The position numbers and the translations under genes are program-made. Under the pieces are notes generated by a model. It did no database searches. It saw only the letters and a list, made by a program, of their open reading frames with translations, and was not told where the DNA came from. This document shows positions 7,013 to 16,015 of a DNA stretch of 64,000 nucleotides, piece by piece. How positions within the stretch are numbered: position 1 is the first letter of the stretch; the number at the start of each line of letters is the position of its first letter. The stretch is from Mangrovimonas spongiae (GTDB lineage: Bacteria > Bacteroidota > Bacteroidia > Flavobacteriales > Flavobacteriaceae): assembly GCF_003944795.1 (NCBI RefSeq), contig NZ_RWBG01000003.1, positions 1-64,000 on the forward strand. The letters run 5' to 3'.

Positions 7013-8548
7013 TTATTTAATAAGTACCTTTTTGGAGATCATACCTCTATCAAAATCTAATTTTAAGATATAAATACCCGACGCCATTGAGCCAGTTGCA
7101 ATTTCTGATTCTGACCCTGTTTTTATTTTTTGACCAGAAATGGTATACATACTGTAGCTCTCTAACTGAATGTTATTGGAGGTTTCCACTTCTATACTTT
7201 CGGCAGTAGTAATTACTTTAACTGCATTTTTTAATTGAAACTCATCAACACTCAAAGCATCTTCCGTAACAGGATTAAAACCTGTCCATAACGCTCCTGC
7301 ATCAGTCACGTAAGCACCCATTGTACCTCCAGGGATATGTAGGTGGATAGTACTACGATCCTGATTAAAAGTATCTGAGTTGGGCGCACTGCTTGTAGCG
7401 ATTGTTGGCGGCACCATACCCTGGCAATAAACGTCTGTAATAGCATTAGTCCCACCCATACCTCCAAATGCAACTACACCTATATTGGTAACACTTGCTG
7501 GGATAGTAATGTTATTTAAAGCGTTAAAACGAAAAGCAGCATCACCTATACTAGTTACGTTATTTCCTAAAACAAGATTGGTCATATTGTTGTTTTGTGC
7601 AAAGGCAATATCATCAATAGTAATGACACTATCTGGTATAATTACTGAGGATAAATCATTATTAAAAAAAGCATTCTCACCAATATTTACAATACTGTTT
7701 GGAAGTGTTACGTCAGTTAAGTTTTTATAATCAAAAGCAAAATCGCCAATTTCAGTAACACTATATGTTATTAAACCATTTGGTATTGTTGCAGGAATAT
7801 TAACGACAGTTCCTCCAGCGGTATTGTAGTCTACAGCTTTAACAGTGCTATTTGCAACTGATGTCACTTCATAAGTAATATAGTTATTTACATAAGTATC
7901 GCCTACATTCAAATTTTCGGTTACAGTATTAAAGCCTGTCCAAAGCGCTCCTGCATCGGTAACATAAGCAGCTGTTGTACCTGCTGGTATGTATAAGTCT
8001 ATATTGCTTCGATCTCCATATAGAGCAAACGAATCGTTATTGTTTGCTTCTGTAATTATTATAGGAGGTGTTGTTGCCAGTGTAGTTACTGTTGACAACG
8101 AATAATTCCCTCTAAATGCACCAATACCAATACTGGTTACATTATTAGGGATTGTAATGCCTTGTAACTGACAGTATTGAAAGGCATATTCATCTATTGT
8201 AATTAAACTGCTAGGTAAAACAACACTAGAAAGGTTGGTATTACCAAATGCTTGCTTTCCTATACTAGTTACAGCATTTGGAATACTAACACTAGATAAT
8301 GAAGCAGCTCCTTGAAAAAAATGATCACCAATGGCTGTAACATTGTACGTTGTGCCTGCATTTGAAACTGTGACGGGAATATCGACATTTATATTATTTA
8401 AAGTGCCTCCTGATACCGCTGTAACGGTATTTGCAGATGTTACGGTATATTGTAAAATATTGCCATAACTATCTGTAGCAGTAAAGGTTTGGGAATAGCC
8501 TATAGCCACCATAAAAAGAGTAAGTAAAGAAAGTAGATTTTTTTTCAT
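7013..8548 (-). CDS. Secreted leucine-rich-repeat (BspA-like) protein with T9SS sorting domain
   Basis: 511 residues: a signal peptide (ends GYSQ), then two blocks of BspA/Treponema-type LRR_5 repeats, recognisable by recurring NNITIPASVTNIGVVAFGG-like units (I-P-x-x-V-T-x-I-G-x-x-A-F). The blocks are separated by near-identical spacers ending in AAYVTDAGALWTGFN. The C-terminal ~75 residues (MYTISGQKI, then GIYILKLDF and SKKVLIK) are a type A T9SS sorting domain, so the protein should cross the outer membrane and be surface-anchored or released. Repeats of this type mediate adhesion or binding of host or algal surfaces in known members. It is transcribed divergently from the propeller-LytTR regulator, which is a plausible controller. 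Confidence 0.9.
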   Translation of the reverse strand: MKKNLLSLLTLFMVAIGYSQTFTATDSYGNILQYTVTSANTVTAVSGGTLNNINVDIPVTVSNAGTTYNVTAIGDHFFQGAASLSSVSIPNAVTSIGKQAFGNTNLSSVVLPSSLITIDEYAFQYCQLQGITIPNNVTSIGIGAFRGNYSLSTVTTLATTPPIIITEANNNDSFALYGDRSNIDLYIPAGTTAAYVTDAGALWTGFNTVTENLNVGDTYVNNYITYEVTSVANSTVKAVDYNTAGGTVVNIPATIPNGLITYSVTEIGDFAFDYKNLTDVTLPNSIVNIGENAFFNNDLSSVIIPDSVITIDDIAFAQNNNMTNLVLGNNVTSIGDAAFRFNALNNITIPASVTNIGVVAFGGMGGTNAITDVYCQGMVPPTIATSSAPNSDTFNQDRSTIHLHIPGGTMGAYVTDAGALWTGFNPVTEDALSVDEFQLKNAVKVITTAESIEVETSNNIQLESYSMYTISGQKIKTGSESEIATGSMASGIYILKLDFDRGMISKKVLIK

Positions 8549-8627
8549 TGTTTTTGGGTTTTAAAAATTAATAATATCATCTAAACTATTCCTGAATAGA
8601 CCAACATCAAAACAAAAAATGGCGATT

Positions 8628-8657
8628 GTGACCAATACCTAAAAAAATAGTGATGAA
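8628..8657 (+). promoter_or_regulatory. Paired direct repeat near the LRR gene, 22 bp period
   Basis: GTGACCAA (8628-8635) and GTGATGAA (8650-8657) lie 22 bp apart, 80-100 bp upstream of the LRR gene start. They resemble the better pair at 8729-8757. LytTR regulators typically bind two direct repeats on the same helix face, so this is a candidate site for the adjacent regulator. The matches are degenerate. Confidence 0.4.
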
Positions 8658-8728
8658 GCATTTTGCAGTAAGTATAAAAGGTGTCTTTTTATTTTTATGC
8701 TTTTGAATCTATTGTTTTTAAAGGGTTT

Positions 8729-8759
8729 GTGACGAAACCATTTAAATTAGTGACGAACA
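8729..8759 (+). promoter_or_regulatory. Paired direct repeat GTGACGAA, 21 bp period, candidate LytTR site
   Basis: Identical 8-mers GTGACGAA start at 8729 and at 8750, exactly two helical turns apart and separated by an AT-rich spacer. They lie in the 270 bp divergent region, about 60-90 bp upstream of the LytTR regulator start. Spacing and orientation fit the double direct repeats bound by LytTR domains, which suggests autoregulation. Confidence 0.55.
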
Positions 8760-8818
8760 CAAAAACCTGTTTTTAAACGCTATTTTAATTAATATTACAT
8801 TTGTTTAAAACAGATTAA

Positions 8819-11356
8819 TTGAAATTTACGCGTTATATTTTCGTTTGCCTTTTTTGGCTGCAATTAAGTTATGCCCAAGAATATATTTATCAACAGTTTG
8901 ATGTAGATGAAGGGTTGCCTAGCTCAGAAGTGTATGATATGTACCAAGATCGACTAGGGTATATTTGGTTCGCAACCGACAAGGGCTTATCACGCTACAA
9001 TGGCTACGAATTTGAGAACTTTACTACCAAAGATGGTTTGCCGGGAAATACCATATTAGATTTTTATCCGCAAGACAACGGACAAATATTTTGTTATGAA
9101 TATCACAGCCAAAGCCTCTTTTATTTTAATACAGTATTTGATGGTTTTAAAGATTACAAATACAATCATCTGCTTAAAGAACAACTGAATTCGCAAACCG
9201 TTATAAAAAGTGTTTCAGTAAATGCTAACGGCACCCTGTATGTTGGGGGGTATTATTTGCCAGGTTTTATTGAAATTACAAAGGAAGGTATCTTAAACAA
9301 AGAGTTTGACAAAAACACAATATTTAATAATCCAAACGAAGTAAGATCATTTAAAATGGGCTTTCAACCCGAAAATAAAGTCTTCTTTTCGGTTTATCAC
9401 AACTATAAATCACGTGAAAACATCCGAATTTTTGACTTGGATAATGGTATAAACTCTAGAACGGATTTTAAAATTTTAAACGATGAATATGCTCTATTCA
9501 TTGGTAAAAAACTAGGTATAATCAATACAGATAATAGCATTCAATACGTAAAAACAAAACAATACCCTATATGCATAAAACCTATTAATAACAACTTGTT
9601 TTTTGTAGGGTATTATAGCTTGGGTGCTGAAATAAGAGACGTTCACGGTAACATTTATGAAAGATACTTGCCCAATAAATCGGTTTCCAATTTTCTTATA
9701 GATAGTGAAGGCGGGTATTGGATTAGTACTTTAGAGAATGGTGTGTTTTATATAAAAAATCCTAAAATAAAAGTATTTACAGAAGATCACATATCATCTT
9801 TAGTAAAAGACAATAACGGAAATCTATTTGCTGGTTTTAATAATGGTGATATTGGTAAAACTTCAAAAGACAGTATTAGTAGACTTTACAAAGGTTTAAA
9901 CAATACTGCTGCATTGGTAGAGTTTGATGCTGATAATAACCGTATTTATGGCTATGGCGATGGTTATCTTATTGATTACACAACAAATGCCCTATCTTAT
10001 TATCTCTCGGCAAGTAAACTGCCAGAACAAGTTACAAACCCACTTTTGGCATCTATGGCACATACGTTTTTTGTAAAAGACAAGGACAGTCTTAAAAGCA
10101 TACCCTTGACCACTAAAGTCCAAGATGTTTGTATGTACGATAATACGATATTAGTAGGGACGTCTTCTGGACTGTATGCTCACAAAAACGATAGCACATA
10201 CAAATACCAACCAAGTACACTGTTTAAATACAGGATTGACGATCTTGATGTAAATAAAAAAACAGTTTATATGGCCACACAAGGTAATGGTGTGGTTGTA
10301 TTTAGCGATAAGAATTATAGCATTACCAAAGAAAACGGACTAACAAACAATATTGTAAGCGAAGTACATATTGAAAACGATTCCACTATTTGGGCTTGTA
10401 CCAATTCTGGATTGAATAGAATACATTTTAATGCTGATAACACTTTCAATATTACCACTATTACCAAACAAGATGGTTTAGTTAGTAATGATATAGATGA
10501 TGTCGAAGTTATCAACGATACTGTTTGGGTAGCTACAAAAAAAGGCCTTTGCTATTTTAATGAAAACGTTTTAGATGAAAAGGAAGCTTTAAACATCCAA
10601 TCCTTATCCTTAAAAGAAATAATAGTTAATAATGAAAGGGTATACGACAAGAAGATCAAACTTGACTATAGTCAAAATAATATTGATTTTAAGCTACAAG
10701 CCATTTCTATAAAAAACACCAATAATATTGACTATTACTATCGTTTAAAAGAAGCAGACAGCGTCTGGACAAAAACAAAATCTAGAACGATTAGTTTTCC
10801 ATCGTTGTCTCCCGGAAATTACACCTTCGAAGCCAAGGCTAAAGTTTTTAACAATCCAAACACGCTGTTAACATCCTACACGTTTAAGATTTTACCACCG
10901 TTTTGGAACAGTTGGTGGTTTTATGCTATTTGTTTACTGCTATTATTTGGACTTTTGTATTGGTTTTTTAAAATTCGTGTACTTATCTATAATCAAGATA
11001 TCATAAGAGAATTAATACGATTAGCTGTTAAACGTTTAAAACGTAAAGAGCTGTTTTACAAATTCCGATCCAATGGTGAGGATTTTAAAATACCAACTCA
11101 TAGCATTTTATATGTTAATGCTCAAGGCAACTATCTAGATATTGTCACTACAAACAAAACGCATACTATTCGTTGTAAAATAGGTAGTTTTATTGCCACA
11201 ACACCAGATGCTTTAGAATATTTAAGAGTACACCGTTCCTATATCATTAGGATAGATAAAGTAAGTAGCAAGGGAAAGAATTTTGTAGTTATTAAAGATG
11301 AAAAAATCCCTGTTGGTGAAACATATTTGGGTGAGATGGACAAAATTCAGTTTTAA
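8819..11356 (+). CDS. Membrane one-component regulator: two-component-type propeller fused to LytTR
   Basis: 845 residues from a TTG start, which gives a clean signal peptide (ends LSYAQ). Residues ~20-590 are Reg_prop beta-propeller repeats (DEGLPSSEVYDMYQDRLGYI, then WFATDKGLSRYNG; later KENGLTNNIVSEV and KQDGLVSNDIDDV). Next come a Y_Y_Y immunoglobulin-like domain (~600-690, ending PGNYTFEAKA), one membrane helix (~700-717, FYAICLLLLFGLLYWFF) and a cytoplasmic LytTR DNA-binding domain (~745-845; ILYVNAQGNYLDI, VHRSYIIRIDKV). No histidine kinase or receiver domain is present, so the periplasmic signal would be passed straight to DNA. The divergent T9SS LRR protein gene and phased repeats between them suggest that gene as a target. 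The ligand is unknown; polysaccharide fragments are typical for propeller sensors of this group. Confidence 0.9.
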   Translation: MKFTRYIFVCLFWLQLSYAQEYIYQQFDVDEGLPSSEVYDMYQDRLGYIWFATDKGLSRYNGYEFENFTTKDGLPGNTILDFYPQDNGQIFCYEYHSQSLFYFNTVFDGFKDYKYNHLLKEQLNSQTVIKSVSVNANGTLYVGGYYLPGFIEITKEGILNKEFDKNTIFNNPNEVRSFKMGFQPENKVFFSVYHNYKSRENIRIFDLDNGINSRTDFKILNDEYALFIGKKLGIINTDNSIQYVKTKQYPICIKPINNNLFFVGYYSLGAEIRDVHGNIYERYLPNKSVSNFLIDSEGGYWISTLENGVFYIKNPKIKVFTEDHISSLVKDNNGNLFAGFNNGDIGKTSKDSISRLYKGLNNTAALVEFDADNNRIYGYGDGYLIDYTTNALSYYLSASKLPEQVTNPLLASMAHTFFVKDKDSLKSIPLTTKVQDVCMYDNTILVGTSSGLYAHKNDSTYKYQPSTLFKYRIDDLDVNKKTVYMATQGNGVVVFSDKNYSITKENGLTNNIVSEVHIENDSTIWACTNSGLNRIHFNADNTFNITTITKQDGLVSNDIDDVEVINDTVWVATKKGLCYFNENVLDEKEALNIQSLSLKEIIVNNERVYDKKIKLDYSQNNIDFKLQAISIKNTNNIDYYYRLKEADSVWTKTKSRTISFPSLSPGNYTFEAKAKVFNNPNTLLTSYTFKILPPFWNSWWFYAICLLLLFGLLYWFFKIRVLIYNQDIIRELIRLAVKRLKRKELFYKFRSNGEDFKIPTHSILYVNAQGNYLDIVTTNKTHTIRCKIGSFIATTPDALEYLRVHRSYIIRIDKVSSKGKNFVVIKDEKIPVGETYLGEMDKIQF

Positions 11357-11396
11357 CACTAAATGTGCCAAAAGTAAACACTAAAAGGAGTTCTTA

Positions 11397-11600
11397 TTAT
11401 GCTACTTTTTTAAGCAAGTCGAAACAAGGGCATTTGCCACAACGTTTGCTTTCGCCTTTTTTGTACTTTTTACAGCACTTGCTTTTAACCTTGTTAGCGT
11501 TAATAACACCTGCTTTATGTAAGGTTTTTAAAGCCTTTTTTTGTTTTTTCTTATCTTTCTTTTTCTTGCCCAAGGTGCTAAGTTGTAGATTGTTGGGCAA
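11397..11600 (-). CDS. Small lysine/cysteine-rich protein
   Basis: 67 residues: a very basic N-terminal half (GKKKKDKKKQKKALKTLHKA) and a cysteine cluster SKCCKKYKKGESKRCGKCPC followed by FDLL. Five cysteines in CC, CxxC and CPC spacing suggest a small zinc-binding or nucleic-acid-binding protein. I recall similar short CCKKYKKG...CxxCP proteins annotated only as hypothetical in other bacteria, which favours this strand over the opposite-strand ORF of similar length, whose translation is a low-complexity mirror. It lies convergent to the LytTR regulator and downstream of ferritin, beyond the ferritin terminator. Function unknown. Confidence 0.65.
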   Translation of the reverse strand: MPNNLQLSTLGKKKKDKKKQKKALKTLHKAGVINANKVKSKCCKKYKKGESKRCGKCPCFDLLKKVA

Positions 11601-11650
11601 AAGTAAATTATTTTAATTAATTCTAAATAAAATTAAGTGTTAAAAAATAA

Positions 11651-11684
11651 AAACCTCTAATGTGTTACCACTAGAGGTTTTTTT
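11651..11684 (-). terminator. Rho-independent terminator of the ferritin gene
   Basis: AACCTCTA (11652-11659) pairs with TAGAGGTT (11672-11679), with T-rich tails on both strands. It lies 20 bp past the ferritin stop codon. Confidence 0.8.
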
Positions 11685-11704
11685 GGTTTATTTTTAAACG
11701 ATGA

Positions 11705-12223
11705 TTATTCCAAAGTATCCGAAGCTGCAGTGCTAACTGTTATTTGCTCAATATCGCGATCAAATAAATATAAACCACCTTTATCGTTACCTATCATATT
11801 TATTTTGTCTAGAATGGTTCTGGCCATAGCTTCTTCTTCAATTTGTTCGGCAACATACCATTGTAAAAAGTTGTGTGTGGCATAATCTTTTTCTTCTAAC
11901 GAAATATGTACTAAGTTGTTAATGCTTTCAGATACAAACACTTCGTGTTCAAACAAAGTTTCAAACATTTCTTTAAATGACTTAAAGGTTACGTTTGGCG
12001 CTTTAAGTTCAGAAATATGGGCGTGCCCGCCACGTTCGTTTACAAATTTTACCAATTTAAGCATATGTTCGCGTTCTTCATCAGATTGCGAATACATAAA
12101 ACCAGCTACACCTTCTAGTCCTTTCACTTCGGCCCAACAAGCCATAGCTAAATAAATTTGAGACGATTCGGCTTCAACTCTTATTTGATCATTTAAGGCT
12201 TTTTCTATTTTTTTTGATAACAT
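11705..12223 (-). CDS. ftnA: Ferritin (non-heme, bacterial FtnA type)
   Basis: A 172-residue four-helix ferritin subunit that oxidises Fe(II) and stores the mineral core in a 24-mer cytoplasmic cage. All ferroxidase-site positions of E. coli FtnA are conserved at the same numbers: E17, Y24, E50, H53, E94, E126, Q127, E129 and E130. The heme-binding methionine of bacterioferritin is not expected in this family. It is monocistronic: its own terminator follows, and the upstream neighbour is 60 bp away. A weak -7-like box (TAACTTTA) lies upstream. No Fur box was identified with confidence. Confidence 0.95.
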   Translation of the reverse strand: MLSKKIEKALNDQIRVEAESSQIYLAMACWAEVKGLEGVAGFMYSQSDEEREHMLKLVKFVNERGGHAHISELKAPNVTFKSFKEMFETLFEHEVFVSESINNLVHISLEEKDYATHNFLQWYVAEQIEEEAMARTILDKINMIGNDKGGLYLFDRDIEQITVSTAASDTLE

Positions 12224-12287
12224 AATCTTTTTTGTTTTACGTAAAGTTAGTCAATAATAGGGATAGAATAAATTTAAATTACTACTG

Positions 12288-13193
12288 TTAAAAAAAGATA
12301 GACTGGGCTAACCTAAACGTATTTGCATGGGCGTTTATAATGGTTTTAATATTGGGCGAATAGCCACCGCCCATACTACACATTACAGGGATTTTGTTTT
12401 GCTTACATGTGTTTAAAACAAAACGATCCCGTTCCTTGCAGCCAGCTATGGTTACTCCTAACTTCCCTAATTTATCTGTAGTAATTATATCTACTCCCGA
12501 TAAATAATAAACGAAATCTGGTTCTTGCTCTTCTATAATTTTAGGTAAACTGTTTTTTAAAATAGAGAGATAGGTGTTATCATCAGTATAATTTTCTAGT
12601 TCAATATCTAAATCACTTTGTTCTTTTTTAAAGGGATAGTTATTTTTACCATGTATAGAAAATGTAAATACTTTGGAGTTGTGTTCGAAAATTTCAGCAG
12701 TTCCATTTCCTTGATGTACATCTAAATCAACAATAAGAACTTTTTTACAATATTGTTTATTTAATAAATGCATTGCTGCAATAGCTTGATCATTCAGTAA
12801 ACAAAAGGCTTCCCCTCGATTAGAATAAGCATGATGCGTGCCACCAGCAATATTCATAGCAATGCCATATTTTAATGCGTACTCAGAAGCAATTAGGGTC
12901 CCGTTAGTAATTATAATTTCTCGCTGTATTAATGTTCGGCTTAAAGGAAAACCTATTTTACGCGCAGCACGTTGGCTTAAAGTAAGGTTTAATAAATCAT
13001 AAAAATAAGCTGCGTCATGTACTGCCAATATAGGATTGTGATTGTCTAAATATTCTGGTTCAAAAAAATTGTCATTAATACAAGTACCTTCGTGTAATAA
13101 TTGTTCAGGAAGTAGCTCATACTTTTCCATAGGAAACCGATGTCCCTCAGGTAAAGGATGCTTATAAATAGGATGATACGCTATTTTTAGCAT
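12288..13193 (-). CDS. Histone-deacetylase-like family hydrolase
   Basis: A 301-residue member of the arginase/deacetylase fold used by bacterial deacetylase-like amidohydrolases (acetoin-utilisation, acetylpolyamine and related enzymes). The catalytic dyad H120-H121 (GGTHHAY) and the zinc ligands D158, H160 (DLDVHQGNG) and D235 (SGVDI) are present, as is the glycine-rich SMGGGYSP near the C-terminus. It should therefore be an active zinc hydrolase removing acyl groups from an amine or lysine; the substrate cannot be read from sequence. It begins 3 bp after the Tex stop codon and is probably cotranscribed behind tex. Confidence 0.9.
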   Translation of the reverse strand: MLKIAYHPIYKHPLPEGHRFPMEKYELLPEQLLHEGTCINDNFFEPEYLDNHNPILAVHDAAYFYDLLNLTLSQRAARKIGFPLSRTLIQREIIITNGTLIASEYALKYGIAMNIAGGTHHAYSNRGEAFCLLNDQAIAAMHLLNKQYCKKVLIVDLDVHQGNGTAEIFEHNSKVFTFSIHGKNNYPFKKEQSDLDIELENYTDDNTYLSILKNSLPKIIEEQEPDFVYYLSGVDIITTDKLGKLGVTIAGCKERDRFVLNTCKQNKIPVMCSMGGGYSPNIKTIINAHANTFRLAQSIFF

Positions 13194-13196
13194 GAT

Positions 13197-15314
13197 TTAT
13201 TTATGAAGTTTTAATTGAATGCGTTTTCGCGTTTTATCAACACTTAAAACTTTAACAATAACCTGTTGGTGTAAGCTAATATGCGCGTTTACATCGCTTA
13301 CAAACCCATCTGATAAATTAGAAATATGAATTAAGCCACTTTCTTTAATACCAATATCTACAAAAGCACCAAAATTAGTTACATTGTTTACAATCCCAGG
13401 AAGTAATTGCCCTTCTTGCACATCATCAATGGTTTTTAGATTTTGATTAAAGGTAAAGACTTTGGCTTTCTCTCGAATGTCCAACCCTGGTTTTTCCAAT
13501 TCCTTTACAATATCTTCTAAAGTTGGTAATCCTACAAATTCTGTAACATACTGTTTAAGTTGAATTTTTTTAATGGCTGCCGAATTCCCTATCAATTCAT
13601 TTATTGTAATCTTCAAATCAGAAGCCATTTGTTTAACAATACCATAGCTTTCTGGATGCACCGCCGAGTCGTCCAGAGGGTTTTTAGCAGCCTTAATACG
13701 TAAAAAGGCAGCACTTTGTTCAAAGGCTTTTTGGCCTAAACGCGTAACGTTTAAAAGGTCTTTTCTACTAGAGAAAGCGCCGTTGTCTTCACGGTGTTTA
13801 ACAATGTTTTTGGCTAGTTTTTCTCCAATACCAGAAACATAGCTTAACAAGCTTTTACTTGCGGTATTAAGGTTTACACCAACAGCATTTACACAACTTT
13901 CTACCACACGATCTAGCTCGTTTTTTAACTTGCTTTGATCCACATCGTGTTGGTATTGGCCAACACCAATGCTTTTAGGGTCAATTTTTACCAATTCGGC
14001 CAACGGGTCTTGTAAACGCCTTCCTATAGACACCGCGCCACGAACGGTAACATCGTAATTAGGAAACTCGTCTCGAGCAATTTTTGATGCCGAATAAACA
14101 CTAGCGCCAGCTTCGCTAACGACAAAGACTTGGATTTCATTTTTAAATCGAATACGACGAATTAAAGCTTCCGTTTCTCGCGAAGCCGTGCCGTTACCAA
14201 TAGCAATGGCTTCAATTTTGTATGCTTCGGCCAAAGTGCTAATTTTTTTAATAGCGCCTTTACTATCATTTTTTGGCGGATGCGGATAAATGGTTTCGTT
14301 ATGCTTTAAATTTCCTTGTTTATCTAAACACACTATTTTACAACCAGTCCTAAAACCAGGGTCGATGGCCAAAACACGTTTTTCACCTAAAGGCGACCCC
14401 AATAATAATTGTTTGAGGTTTTTTGCAAATACAGTAATGGCAGCATCATCGGCTTTAGATTTAGCATTTTGAAGTGCCTCGTTGGAAAGTGATGGTAAGA
14501 GCAATCGTTTGTAAGCATCTTTTATGGCCAGTTGAATGTGTAAAGCGCAATCGTTTTGTGAACGTATGGTACGTTGTTCCATCTTGTGGATGGCACGTTC
14601 ATCATCAATCTCAATTTTTACACGGATAAACCCTTCGTTTTCGGCACGTAAAATGGCCAATAACCGATGTGAAGGAATGCGGTTTAAGGCTTCGCTCCAA
14701 TCAAAATAATCACGAAATTTTTGTGCCGATTCGTCTTCTTTTTTTGTTTTAATAACTTTGGTAGAAATAGTAGCGAAACGTTCTAGTTGATAACGAATGT
14801 TGTTTCTAAAATCGGGACGCTCGTTTAGCCATTCGGCAATGATATGTCGAGCGCCTTCTAAAGCTGTTTTAGGGGAATCAATATTATTTTTCACGTATTT
14901 GAAAGCAATAGATTCGATATCGTTGGCATTTTGAGCCATAATAATTTTTGCTAAAGGTTCTAAACCTTGTTCTCGGGCTTTATCGGCTTTGGTTTTTCGG
15001 TTTTTTTTGTAGGGTAGATAGAGGTCTTCTAAAGTGGTTAAGTCTTTAGTTTGTGCTATTTTTTCTTTTAATTCTGAAGTTAAAACCTCTTGTTCTTCTA
15101 AGGCTTTTAATATAGTAGTTTTTCGCTTTTCTAGAGTTTCAAATTCTTCCTTGAACTTTACAATTAAACCAACTTCAACTTCATCTAAATTGCCTGTGCG
15201 TTCTTTTCGGTATCTCGAAATAAACGGAATGGTACAATCTTCGTTTAATAAAGCCACCGTGTTAGTAATGGCTTTTTCAGGGAGTTGTGTATGTTGGGCG
15301 ATATATGAAATCAT
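13197..15314 (-). CDS. tex: Tex-family RNA-binding transcription accessory protein
   Basis: 705 residues with the standard Tex order: N-terminal helical region, YqgF/RuvX-like domain (VLAIDPGFRTGCKIV, about 320), helix-hairpin-helix pair (LLSYVSGIGEKLAKNIVKHR, about 500) and a C-terminal S1 domain (QLLPGIVNNVTNFGAFVDIG, about 635-705). Tex is a nucleic-acid-binding protein related to eukaryotic Spt6 that contacts the transcription machinery. The length is somewhat below the ~770 of proteobacterial Tex, mostly through a short C-terminal tail after S1. It is cotranscribed with the deacetylase-like gene, three bases downstream. Confidence 0.95.
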   Translation of the reverse strand: MISYIAQHTQLPEKAITNTVALLNEDCTIPFISRYRKERTGNLDEVEVGLIVKFKEEFETLEKRKTTILKALEEQEVLTSELKEKIAQTKDLTTLEDLYLPYKKNRKTKADKAREQGLEPLAKIIMAQNANDIESIAFKYVKNNIDSPKTALEGARHIIAEWLNERPDFRNNIRYQLERFATISTKVIKTKKEDESAQKFRDYFDWSEALNRIPSHRLLAILRAENEGFIRVKIEIDDERAIHKMEQRTIRSQNDCALHIQLAIKDAYKRLLLPSLSNEALQNAKSKADDAAITVFAKNLKQLLLGSPLGEKRVLAIDPGFRTGCKIVCLDKQGNLKHNETIYPHPPKNDSKGAIKKISTLAEAYKIEAIAIGNGTASRETEALIRRIRFKNEIQVFVVSEAGASVYSASKIARDEFPNYDVTVRGAVSIGRRLQDPLAELVKIDPKSIGVGQYQHDVDQSKLKNELDRVVESCVNAVGVNLNTASKSLLSYVSGIGEKLAKNIVKHREDNGAFSSRKDLLNVTRLGQKAFEQSAAFLRIKAAKNPLDDSAVHPESYGIVKQMASDLKITINELIGNSAAIKKIQLKQYVTEFVGLPTLEDIVKELEKPGLDIREKAKVFTFNQNLKTIDDVQEGQLLPGIVNNVTNFGAFVDIGIKESGLIHISNLSDGFVSDVNAHISLHQQVIVKVLSVDKTRKRIQLKLHK

Positions 15315-15346
15315 AGTCTTTATTTTGTTGGGAAAAGTAATAAAAA

Positions 15347-15375
15347 AAACCTCGAAAAATAATTTTACGAGGTTT
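15347..15375 (-). terminator. Terminator after the META-domain gene
   Basis: AAACCTCG (15347-15354) pairs with CGAGGTTT (15368-15375). On the minus strand a long T run follows. It ends the META lipoprotein transcript before tex. Confidence 0.8.
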
Positions 15376-15397
15376 CTTAAAATGGATATGAAATGGT

Positions 15398-15871
15398 TTA
15401 TTCAACCGCAATAAAAACAGCTAAAGGCGCTGTTTTAGTCTTTTGTATAATTAATTTGTTGTCGTTAAGTATGTAGTTGTCTGCTGTTTCGAGAGCGTTT
15501 AAAAAGGACTCTTCAATAGACATATCTACACACATTTTTTTGGTTACTGCCAAAGGTGATAACTCAAAATAGGTGTTTTCTTTTAGTTTATAGGTTCCCG
15601 TAAAATTGTTGCATCCAGCGTTACCAAATACACGGTTATCTTGTGTGGCAAAAGAGATAAAGGCATTGCTATTGGCAATATCTGTTCCGTTTAAGCTAAT
15701 AAGTTGCCACTTGGTATCTGTGAAAGCAATGGTATTTGAGTCTTCTTGAGATGTTTCCGTGATGTTTTCTGTTTTAGTTACTTCTTCTTTTTCGGTATTT
15801 TTTTTAGTGTCGTTACAGCTTGTAACTAAACTAAAAACTAAGGCTGTTAGTGTTAAAGTAAGTGCTTTCAT
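15398..15871 (-). CDS. META-domain lipoprotein (HslJ-like)
   Basis: 157 residues from the ATG at 15871, chosen because it places a lipoprotein signal at the start (lipobox SLVTSC, Cys19) where an upstream start would not. After an acidic, lysine-rich linker the META domain begins at TDTKWQLISLNGTDI. It carries the family core FGNAGCNNFTGTYKL and TKKMCVDMSIEESFLNAL with two conserved cysteines. META/HslJ domains occur in envelope proteins linked to stress resistance; the exact role is unknown. It is a monocistronic unit bounded by a terminator. Confidence 0.88.
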   Translation of the reverse strand: MKALTLTLTALVFSLVTSCNDTKKNTEKEEVTKTENITETSQEDSNTIAFTDTKWQLISLNGTDIANSNAFISFATQDNRVFGNAGCNNFTGTYKLKENTYFELSPLAVTKKMCVDMSIEESFLNALETADNYILNDNKLIIQKTKTAPLAVFIAVE

Positions 15872-16015
15872 TATAAGTTTATTATTTGTTTGAATTACGT
15901 TCAAAATCTTTTCCAAAGATGTTTAGAATGTTGTTTTTAACGCGAATTTAACGTTACTCGATAATCGAGATTTTTTAATAAATGTAGTATTTTTTCAAAT
16001 ACTTGATGAGCTATT

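Noticed and set aside
7013-8548. Tandem DNA repeats in the LRR gene as a CRISPR or satellite
   Set aside because: The repetition is at protein level (LRR units) with diverged codons, not regular spacers or exact repeats.
11365-11616. 83-residue ORF on the plus strand opposite the Lys/Cys-rich gene
   Set aside because: Its translation is a leucine/phenylalanine-rich mirror of the lysine codons on the other strand, with no domain pattern; the minus-strand cysteine cluster looks like a real protein.
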